Positions 8,586-15,700 of a stretch of DNA of 38,734 nucleotides are shown one piece after another; positions within the stretch are counted from its first letter, which is position 1; the number at the start of each line of letters is the position of its first letter. The DNA comes from Clostridia bacterium. Its GTDB lineage: Bacteria; Bacillota; Clostridia; Oscillospirales; CAG-382. A program made the position numbers and the translations under genes. The notes beneath the pieces are model-generated. The model was not told the DNA's origin and made no database searches. It saw only the letters and a list, made by a program, of their open reading frames with translations. The DNA lies in the NCBI GenBank assembly GCA_017397805.1, contig JAFQHW010000076.1:1-38734 (forward strand), written 5' to 3'.

Positions 8586-8700
8586 CGGTCATGACCGTAT
8601 GGGGAAAATTAAAAAAGTCTTGCCCTTGTAAAAGGCAAGACGGTATGGAGATATAAGCACGGCAAACGAAGTGCCGTGTTTCACGCTTTCTTGCCGATTT
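8586..8700 (-). promoter_or_regulatory. Transcription attenuator in the permease leader
   Basis: Between the promoter and the start codon lies an intrinsic terminator: GTCTTGCC (8641-8634), loop, GGCAAGAC (8624-8617), then six U (8616-8611). An upstream GGCAAG (8695-8690) can pair with the same CTTGCC (8639-8634), making a competing antiterminator. A 7-bp hairpin (8658-8664 with 8672-8678) sits between the alternative partners. A 12-bp palindrome (8586-8597) follows the terminator. I do not see the conserved PyrR binding loop or a purine riboswitch core, so the signal is unidentified. Confidence 0.7.
8611..8641 (-). terminator. Leader terminator of the attenuator
   Basis: An 8-bp perfect stem with a 9-nt loop followed by U6, about 70 nt before the permease start codon. 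Its position inside the leader makes it a conditional rather than a gene-end terminator. Confidence 0.75.
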
Positions 8701-8732
8701 CACAAAAGTCAAATTGAAGATGCGTTTTTCTT

Positions 8733-8761
8733 ATATTACCACAATATATGCTGATTGTCTA
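8733..8761 (-). promoter_or_regulatory. Promoter of the permease gene
   Basis: -35 TAGACA (8761-8756), a 17-bp spacer and -10 TAATAT (8738-8733) on the minus strand. The -35 box lies inside the left arm of the inverted repeat 8754-8804. Confidence 0.65.
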
Positions 8762-8804
8762 CCCCTTTTTTTGAAAAAAATCACTGTTTTTTGGGGTAGA
8801 CAAT
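8754..8804. repeat. Long-spaced perfect inverted repeat overlapping the permease -35
   Basis: Arms ATTGTCTACCCC (8754-8765) and GGGGTAGACAAT (8793-8804) are a perfect 12-bp inverted repeat, starting 39 bp apart. The spacer holds T7, A7 and T6 runs. It sits just after the stop codon of the DUF218 gene but has no T tract after the outer stem. It may be an operator pair controlling the permease or a non-standard end structure for the DUF218 transcript. Confidence 0.55.
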
Positions 8805-8816
8805 ATAACCGCAAGA

Positions 8817-9428
8817 TTATTTAAGAACGATGTCGGGGATTAAGCCATGCTGTGCCATCGCTTTTATATAACCCGCCTCGGAGGTAACGCGACGGCGGCC
8901 GACTTCCGTATCTTTCCAATCCTCACGCTCGGTCAAACCGTGAGCCGAGCTAACGTGTACCTTAATGTGCCGCGGCAAAAGCGCTTCCGCGATAAGCAAG
9001 CTACGGCGCATATGATACAGCGAAGTTATTAAAAGCAGATCCTTTACCTCGGAAATATATCCAAAGGCTCTGTGGATGGAAAGAGTGCCGCACAATACGT
9101 TTTCGATAGTAGTTCTTGCCACCTCATCAAGTATTATGTCCTCATCGGGCACACCCTGCTCCAAAGCATAACGGCGCATATATTCCGCCTCCGTTACCCT
9201 TCCGTACTCCGTATCCCAAAAAACGCCGCCGGAAAATACAAGCTTGCCGCAAAGTCCCTCTTTATAGCATTTTACCGCTTCGGGTGTGCGGTCTATATTG
9301 GGTTTGTCAGTACCAAGTACCAAAGCAACCTGACAATACGGTATTTTATCCTCGGTAGGTATGTCAAAAATCAGCCTTTCCAAAACGTCGTCGGAAAGAG
9401 TTTTTACGTCAACCTCTGTTAATTTCAC
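8817..9428 (-). CDS. YdcF-like DUF218 domain protein
   Basis: This 203-aa protein matches the DUF218/YdcF fold. The block VALVLGTDKPN near residue 32 corresponds to the start of the Rossmann-like core, and YCQ/GGV/E-rich elements and the downstream LLITSLYHMRRSLLIAEALL segment match the family. Members include the ElyC/SanA envelope proteins; E. coli YdcF binds S-adenosylmethionine, but biological roles are poorly defined. There is no membrane anchor here, unlike ElyC/SanA, so the protein is probably cytosolic. It starts with GTG at 9428 after an AGGAGG site and has its own promoter. Confidence 0.8.
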   Translation of the reverse strand: MKLTEVDVKTLSDDVLERLIFDIPTEDKIPYCQVALVLGTDKPNIDRTPEAVKCYKEGLCGKLVFSGGVFWDTEYGRVTEAEYMRRYALEQGVPDEDIILDEVARTTIENVLCGTLSIHRAFGYISEVKDLLLITSLYHMRRSLLIAEALLPRHIKVHVSSAHGLTEREDWKDTEVGRRRVTSEAGYIKAMAQHGLIPDIVLK

Positions 9429-9452
9429 GGTTACGACCTCCTTTTTTCTTAC

Positions 9453-9481
9453 ATAATAGCATATATACAGCCAACGGTCAA
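9453..9481 (-). promoter_or_regulatory. Promoter of the DUF218 gene
   Basis: -35 TTGACC (9481-9476), a 17-bp spacer, -10 TATTAT (9458-9453) on the minus strand, 25 bp upstream of the GTG start. It is divergent from the aminopeptidase promoter, whose -35 begins 7 bp away. Confidence 0.7.
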
Positions 9482-9488
9482 CAGCTTG

Positions 9489-9517
9489 TTGACAATTTTA
9501 CCCGTTTGGGATATATT
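9489..9517 (+). promoter_or_regulatory. Promoter of the aminopeptidase gene
   Basis: -35 TTGACA (9489-9494), a 17-bp spacer, -10 TATATT (9512-9517). The transcript would begin near the AAGGAG ribosome binding site at 9524-9529, leaving almost no leader. Confidence 0.75.
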
Positions 9518-9537
9518 ATATCCAAGGAGTGAACGAA

Positions 9538-10761
9538 ATGAAGAAACAGTTAATTGAAAAATATGCAAAGCTTATTATAGAGGTAGGCATAAATCCCAAC
9601 AAGGGGCAGAAGCTTGTTATTTCCTGCCCCGTTGAATGCGCGGAATTCGGAAGACTTTGTCTCAGCGCCGCCTATAACGCGGGGTGTGGTGAGGTTATTA
9701 TGAGCTGGAGCGACGACTACTGCACCAGAGAAACCTATTTGAAGGCTGACGGCCAAGTATTTGAAAGCTATCCCACTTGGAAAAAACTTTTTGCGGATGA
9801 TTTGGCCGCGAAAGGCGCGGCGCGGCTTTCTATTTACGCTACCGACCCCGAAAACCTGAAAGATGTTGACCCTAAGCGAATTAACGATTTTCAGCGGGCA
9901 TCGGGCAAGGCTTTGGAAAATTTTCGTATGCTTCAGACGAAGAACGCGTTCCCTTGGTGTATAGCTTCAGTCCCCATCGACTCGTGGGCGGAAAAAGTCT
10001 TTCCAAAAAGCGAAAACGCTAAAGAGGAACTCTGGGGTGCCATATTAAAAACCGTTCGCATAGACGAGGAAAACGACCCCGTAGAACTATGGAAAGAGCA
10101 TATTGCCCTATTAACGAAACGCAAAGAAAAGCTTAACGGTTATAATTTTAAGTATTTGAAATACAAAAATTCCTTGGGCACCGACCTTACCGTTGAGTTA
10201 CCCGAAGGACATTACTGGGAGGCGGCAAGTGAAAAAGCAGGTACCGGGCAGATATTCGTCCCCAACTTGCCAACGGAGGAGCTGTTCACGGCACCTAAAT
10301 ACGACGGTGTAAACGGTATCGTTTATGCATCAAAGCCTTTGGTTTTAGACGGAAACGTAATAGAAAACATACGCTTCGTCATAAAGGACGGCAAGATAGT
10401 TGAAGCTTCTGCCGACACGGCTTGCGATGTGCTTAAAAACGCTATTTCCGTGGACGAAGGCGCTTCTTATTTAGGCGAGGTGGCTTTGGTTCCTTACGAC
10501 TCCCCCATCTCAAACACGGGCATTTTGTTTTACAACACCTTGTTCGATGAAAATGCCGCTTGCCACTTTGCTTTTGGCGACTCTTACCCCACCGTTAAGG
10601 ACGGCGACAAGATGAGCGCCGAAGAATTGAAGGCGGCAGGACTTAACAGCTCCATAACCCACGAGGATTTTATGGTGGGCACGCCCGATCTTTCGATTAT
10701 AGGAGTTACACACCAAGGTGAAGAAATTGAGATATTCAAGGACGGCAATTTTACTTTTTAA
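9538..10761 (+). CDS. M29-family aminopeptidase
   Basis: A cytosolic metallo-aminopeptidase of the AmpS/AmpT (thermophilic metalloprotease) family, 407 aa from ATG 9538. The upstream in-frame GTG at 9529 is rejected because it overlaps the AAGGAG site. The dinuclear metal ligands expected for the family are visible in order: Glu in NLPTEELFTAPK, Glu in YLGEVALVP, His in NAACHFAFGDSYP, and His/Asp in ITHEDFMVGTPDLSI. It releases N-terminal amino acids from peptides, usually with broad specificity. The gene is monocistronic, with a strong hairpin downstream. Confidence 0.93.
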   Translation: MKKQLIEKYAKLIIEVGINPNKGQKLVISCPVECAEFGRLCLSAAYNAGCGEVIMSWSDDYCTRETYLKADGQVFESYPTWKKLFADDLAAKGAARLSIYATDPENLKDVDPKRINDFQRASGKALENFRMLQTKNAFPWCIASVPIDSWAEKVFPKSENAKEELWGAILKTVRIDEENDPVELWKEHIALLTKRKEKLNGYNFKYLKYKNSLGTDLTVELPEGHYWEAASEKAGTGQIFVPNLPTEELFTAPKYDGVNGIVYASKPLVLDGNVIENIRFVIKDGKIVEASADTACDVLKNAISVDEGASYLGEVALVPYDSPISNTGILFYNTLFDENAACHFAFGDSYPTVKDGDKMSAEELKAAGLNSSITHEDFMVGTPDLSIIGVTHQGEEIEIFKDGNFTF

Positions 10762-10781
10762 AAATTAATATAGAGTTCATG

Positions 10782-10821
10782 TTCAATTAAGATTCATTTA
10801 AGACTTTCGGATTACTATATA
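10782..10821 (+). promoter_or_regulatory. Tandem-repeat (CiaR-like) promoter with no downstream gene
   Basis: Two near-identical 11-bp direct repeats, TTCAATTAAGA (10782-10792) and TTCATTTAAGA (10793-10803), are followed by a possible -10 (TATATA, 10816-10821). The core ATTAAG-N5-TTTAAG matches the streptococcal CiaR site pattern TTTAAG-N5-TTTAAG, including a short distance to the -10. OmpR-family regulators generally bind such 11-bp repeats. No protein gene follows on this strand, so it may drive a small RNA. A second possible promoter (TTGCAA 10849-10854, TATAAT 10873-10878, 18-bp spacer) lies just downstream. Confidence 0.5.
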
Positions 10822-10824
10822 GAC

Positions 10825-10935
10825 AAGGAATCAAGCGCTATTGCTTTTTTGCAATGCTGATTGTTTTCGTATTATAATTCTCCTCAAATTCGGGAAAGGG
10901 TGTAGGCTTCGGTCTGCACCCTTTTCCGTTGCGCT
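10825..10935 (+). ncRNA. Candidate small RNA, about 100 nt
   Basis: If the tandem-repeat promoter is used, the product would run from about 10826 into the strong hairpin at 10892-10927. It would contain a small stem (ATTGC/GCAAT around a U6 loop, 10840-10855) and a single-stranded UUCUCCUC (10878-10885), complementary to purine-rich ribosome binding sites. Streptococcal CiaR-controlled csRNAs have similar size, promoter type and anti-ribosome-binding motifs. No RNA family match can be tested here; the region could also simply be the 3' region of the aminopeptidase gene. Confidence 0.35.
10892..10927. terminator. Strong 16-bp hairpin with cUUCGg loop
   Basis: Positions 10892-10907 pair with 10912-10927, including a few G-U pairs on the plus strand, closed by a UUCG tetraloop. 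Only a weak T run follows (CTTTTAT from 10934). It probably ends the aminopeptidase transcript or the candidate small RNA. Confidence 0.6.
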
Positions 10936-10943
10936 TTTATATT

Positions 10944-10980
10944 AAAAATCGGAATGAGCTATTTGCCCATTCCGATTTTT
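10944..10980. terminator. Bidirectional terminator downstream of the SipW-leader protein gene
   Basis: Perfect 13-bp arms AAAAATCGGAATG (10944-10956) and CATTCCGATTTTT (10968-10980) with an 11-nt loop and T tracts both ways. It ends the leftward surface-protein transcript 17 bp after its stop codon. Confidence 0.88.
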
Positions 10981-10996
10981 GTCGGTGTTATTACGT

Positions 10997-12631
10997 TTAT
11001 TGTTGTTCCATAACGGAGTCTGTCCAGATTTTAATTTCGTTCAAACCGAAGGTCATATTATTAGCAGTGCCTTCAAGCTCAATAATAACGTACCGACCGT
11101 ATGCCCCTTGGTCGCTTTCTACGGCATCGTCTTGTAAAAGTGGTATAGGGGTATTAATGATCGAGGGATTATCATTCGATGCCCACAGAGTTGCGTTCTC
11201 TTCGGTTGTACCCACATATACGTTTATAGCCTTTATTTGGTTTTTGTATTCCGAGCTAACGTAATTACCATCATTGTATATGTTCAAAGGACTTGAGCAC
11301 AATTCAACCTTGTTAACTATCCATAAAGCACCCAGATCAAAATACAATCTCAATTTTGTATTGTTTTGATCGGTGTTTTTAACAAAAACCTTTTCATAAT
11401 CCCTATCGCACCGCGTGCTAACGGAACGTGATTTATCATTCAATTCACCGGTATGGTACGAATACCAACTATTCACATCGGCAGGAAACGAATTGTTACT
11501 TTCTATCACCGAAGTACCCTCGCCGCCCTTATATTGAGCAGAAGGTGCAAGGTTTTTTTGCTTCAAAAAGCCTAAAACGTCAGCTTCGTAAACCTTTACA
11601 GATGTGTTAGAAGACAAGTTGATTACAAAAGAAACATAAGTTGCACTGACAGGCACGCTAAGCTTTAGATAATATCTGTTGGTGCTGCCTATGCGCTGCA
11701 AGTTGCCGACCCTTTCTACCACTCCATCGTTTAAATATTGGACGGTATATTCATTCGTTCCTGCATAAGCCTCAACACTCGTTACGTTAGTAGGATCTAA
11801 GTAAATGTTAAACTCGGATACGTCAACCGTATCTACTAAGTGATAGTAAATAACTCGCTTTTTCTGATATTCAACATCAGTCGCGGATGAAGCGCCTAAT
11901 TCGTCACAAGTTGAAAGATCGCCATCATTTAAAGATTGTTCAATACGATAAGCAGTCCAAATCGCTTCATTATTATTACCGTTTACCGAATTAGTATAAG
12001 TCTTAGCAATTTTGTAACCGTACACATTTGCATAGCTTGAAAACTGCCTTACGTCGATCCTCAGCGTATTATCGTCGGCAATCATTGCCACCGATTCCCA
12101 AGAATCCAAAACCGCATCGTGGGGCATTGCCTGAATCGCTTCCGCAAAGACCTCGATAACCTGATACAAGGGAGCTCCATCGATATCTTCCTTGGATTGC
12201 AGAACGATATCGGTACCTGCCAAATTCGTAGTTGAAGCACCCGGAGCTACGGGCAGCTTGTAGTAATAAAATCCATCAGAGCCTTTTACCCAATCTTCGC
12301 CAAGATCGAAATCGGGTATAGTAGCACTCTCCCCTATTTTAGCGCCGCTTGCGTTTTCATAGTAGGTGGTGAAGCAAACGCGCATATAGGCTTCGGTATT
12401 GCCTGTGTTTTCAACGGTTATTGAAGATTTTACGTTATCGTTACAAACCTCAACGACCTTACACTGAACGTTACCCGGCTTGAACACATTAACCTTTTCA
12501 TCCGTTTGTGTAAACAGATAGGACAAGGTTATGCCCACAGCCAAAGCTACGGCTATAAGAGCGGTAATGCTTACGCCCAAAACCACGCCTTTTCTTCTTG
12601 TTTTGCGTCCGTTTTCATTGTTATTTTTCAT
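10997..12631 (-). CDS. Secreted protein with SipW-type signal peptide and discoidin-like domains
   Basis: This 544-aa protein starts with a basic stretch (KTRRKG), a hydrophobic segment and SYLFTQTDEKVNVFKPGNV, the pattern of SipW-cognate leaders on TasA/CotN-like fibre proteins. Residues about 40-175 form a TasA/camelysin-like domain (SITVENTGNTEAYMRVCF). Residues about 190-355 look like a beta-sandwich of uncertain family. Residues about 359-544 (NLAPSAQYKG, SWYSYHTGELND, LRLYFDLG) form a discoidin (F5/8 type C)-like module related to modules inside the two giant proteins upstream. No SipW peptidase, LPXTG or C-terminal anchor is seen. It follows the 2749-aa protein gene by 82 bp and is probably co-transcribed. 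Likely role, by inference: secreted matrix or adhesion subunit. Confidence 0.75.
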   Translation of the reverse strand: MKNNNENGRKTRRKGVVLGVSITALIAVALAVGITLSYLFTQTDEKVNVFKPGNVQCKVVEVCNDNVKSSITVENTGNTEAYMRVCFTTYYENASGAKIGESATIPDFDLGEDWVKGSDGFYYYKLPVAPGASTTNLAGTDIVLQSKEDIDGAPLYQVIEVFAEAIQAMPHDAVLDSWESVAMIADDNTLRIDVRQFSSYANVYGYKIAKTYTNSVNGNNNEAIWTAYRIEQSLNDGDLSTCDELGASSATDVEYQKKRVIYYHLVDTVDVSEFNIYLDPTNVTSVEAYAGTNEYTVQYLNDGVVERVGNLQRIGSTNRYYLKLSVPVSATYVSFVINLSSNTSVKVYEADVLGFLKQKNLAPSAQYKGGEGTSVIESNNSFPADVNSWYSYHTGELNDKSRSVSTRCDRDYEKVFVKNTDQNNTKLRLYFDLGALWIVNKVELCSSPLNIYNDGNYVSSEYKNQIKAINVYVGTTEENATLWASNDNPSIINTPIPLLQDDAVESDQGAYGRYVIIELEGTANNMTFGLNEIKIWTDSVMEQQ

Positions 12632-12659
12632 TAATCAAACGGCCTCCTTATCTACAGCC

Positions 12660-12686
12660 GCTTGCACCGCCCGTCACGGTGCAAGC
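12660..12686 (-). other. Hairpin between the giant protein gene and the SipW-leader gene
   Basis: Perfect 10-bp arms GCTTGCACCG (12660-12669) and CGGTGCAAGC (12677-12686) with a 7-nt loop. There is no U run after it on the minus strand, so it looks more like an mRNA-processing or partial-termination stem that sets the ratio of the two products than a full stop. Confidence 0.5.
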
Positions 12687-12713
12687 AGTTGCCGTATTAA
12701 TTATGACAAGCTT

Positions 12714-15700
12714 TTAGCTCGCAGGGGTGGACAAACACTCAAACCCCGTCACCGTAAAGGTTATGTTATGTTTGGGCTCATCCGTTATATCGCTCATATT
12801 CCATACCCAATACATGGTAGATCTTTCGGCAACGAATTCAACGCAACCGGTCTGTTCACCGATTTCTGTCGTGTACCATAGCTCCGGTGCAGTTCCCGTT
12901 GTTTCCCAAAACTCTTCTTTATAGAGATCGGTGGTCGGAAAATCAACGAAAACGGAACATCCGTATGTATAGGTATCGGAATCTACAAAGTGGTTTGAAC
13001 CGTTCGGAACACCGTCATACCTTTCCTTGAAGGTTATTCTGTAGGTTTGCCCAACGGTCAAGCCCTTTATGGGGAAATATACATATTCTCTGGCATTTAC
13101 ACAATGAATGTTGAAATCAAACACTGCGTTTGCGTTAGAGTTGAAATTAACCGCCTTAGGATAGATAGTTATCGGAGAAACAAATTTGGTAGTGTTGTTA
13201 TTGTTATAAGAGGCATTGCCCCAGTCGCTTAGGTATATAGCGGGCTTTGCCGTGTTCTTCTTAACGTCGGAAACGTGGTTAAGCCACTTTTCCTCCACCT
13301 TTGCGTTGGTAAACACCACGGTAGGTGTAGCGTTATTAAAACTTATAACAAAGGAGCAAACGAAATCCTCGGTAACAGTAACCGCGCTTTCGTTATATAC
13401 AATACCCGTAACCTCATAACGCCAAGACCAGGACTTAAGCTCGGTAACCGTATAAGTGCCGTCAGGCAAATTATCTATCATTACGTTGCCGGTGCCCCTT
13501 ATTTGAACGCTGAAGCTTACCTGATTGCCATCCTCCGTTATACCATTCACATTATACACGAAAATCTGCTCGGGGTCAATACCCTGACCGTCTTTTATGA
13601 TAGTGAGTTTACCGGAATTCAGCTTCGCGGTAGCAAGAGTCAAGCAAACGTAGGTATCTACATCCTTAATAAACTTCGACCTTGAAATCCCCGCCATCTG
13701 TGCGTCGGCAGAATCTACAAAGGCAATAACGGGTTGCGGGTTACCCCTGTATCTGACAACGCTATCACCGTTTGAAGCGCCAAGGCCATTCAAACCCGAA
13801 GTGTAGCTTGCATCGCCCACGTTATAGTCTTCAAACCAACCCACCGCGCGCAAGCGGTTATTCCCCTCAAAGGCATCAAAGTCCATACTTAGCGCCCTGG
13901 GAACTATAAACTGCGTATACGTTCCGTTGGCGAAAATATCGTCAGCAGAGAAATCGGCAATATTGCCGTAGATACCTAAGGAGTTTACGTCGGCAGAGGT
14001 GTTAATGGGAGCAAGCTCGAAGGTAGTTCGGTCAGAAGCACTGACACCGTCAGCCAAGTAGATACCGCCGCCTACGCCCACAAGGTCACCATGCTTTTGA
14101 TAAGAGGTATTGATTCCGTTTTCGGGCATCCCCATTGCGCTATTGTAGCAAAGATAGCCACCCGTCATCTTCACGCTCGCGCCATTAACAGCGGCAACAC
14201 CACCGCCGTTTGCCGCGATGTTTTGGAAGACGTTAGCGCCGCCGGATATATTAACCTGAGAAGCGTTAGCATACAAGGCGCCGCCGTAATGCGCCTGGTT
14301 ATTAATGAAGTGACCGCCATTAAAATCGATGGTTATAAGGTTGGATTCAACGCATATACCGCCGCCGTAATAGGCGTAGTTGCCGCCCGAATCGGCAGAG
14401 CGCGCCTTACCGCCTATGGTACCGCCGCTGATAGAAACGCTGAATGCTCGGTCATCTTCGGTGTCCATATATATGGCGCCGCCCATGCCTTGGTTAACCT
14501 CTTGGTCGGCATAGTACAAACCGTTATTTGCCGCCGTAGCCGTATAGCCTGCCCTATTGCCGCACAAGGAACCGTCTTGAATATCCACCGCCGTGCTGTA
14601 ATTTAAATAATCGTCACAATTCTTCTGGGCATGGAAATATATTGCGCCGCCATTTTCTTTTGCAACGTTATCATATATCTCGGCACCGTCAATTATCAGC
14701 CCAAAGAAGACGTTGTTAGAAGGTGGAGTAACGCTTGTATCAGCTCCCAGCATACTGATTGCGCCGCCGAACTTCTCAGAATAATTGTGGTGCAAGGAAG
14801 TGCCTTCACCAAGATTAAGCTCCAATCTGCTTGGCGGTGTTTGAGTAGCCAATCCGTAGTTTCGCATTGCGATAGCGCCGCCGTAATCACCTGCACGGTT
14901 ACCTGCAAATTCACAGCTGATTACTTCAAGAACCGCTTCATTGTAAATAGCTCCGCCGTGCCAGGTAGTAGAGTTACCCAAAAACCTGCAGTCTTTGACC
15001 GTAAGCTTAGCCATTTGACTGTTTTGAACAGTTTTTTGACCCGAATTCCAGTAGAATGCGCCGCCGTGGGCAGCTCCATCCGTGCTTCGGTTGTGATTGT
15101 TAATGAAATCGCAGGCAGTGACGTTCATAATAACTGCCGTTTCGCCCTCAGTCTTGATAACACTGCCGTAAGAACCATCGGGAGGCGGGGAGCCATCGGC
15201 TAAAGTAGCGGGACTGCTGTTGTCACGAAACATTACGTTTTCAACGTTAAATTCTCCGATATCGGTTTCGGAGGAATTCTTTTCTCCAAACAGTATTGCA
15301 GAACCTGCATTCGCAACACAGTTCTTGATGTAACAATTATTTTCTTCGTCGCATATATAACTGATCTTGTCGATTTTACCCGACAGGAATATCGCGCCGC
15401 CGTTGCCCGGGTAGCCTGAGCTGACATCAGCACCTTTAACCGTGCAGTGATCGAAGCAGCAATTATCCAGTACAAGCTCACTTATTTTTACCAGCTTTGT
15501 ACCTACATTGTTGCATTTAACGGATATACCGCCGCCAAAATACACGGCTGAGCAATCCTTGAACAAAGATCCGCTTAGATCGATCTTGTTTATCGTAACG
15601 CCCTCTTCAATGCAAAGACCGCCGCCACCCATGTTCGGGGATGAAGAAGTACCATAGGTAGCGTACTCAGAGTGACAGTTTTCAAAGATACAGCCGGAAA

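Noticed and set aside
8544..8732. Purine riboswitch or PyrR-binding leader upstream of the permease
   Set aside because: Neither the purine riboswitch loop consensus nor the PyrR CCAGAGAGG-type loop is visible; only a generic terminator/antiterminator pair can be supported.
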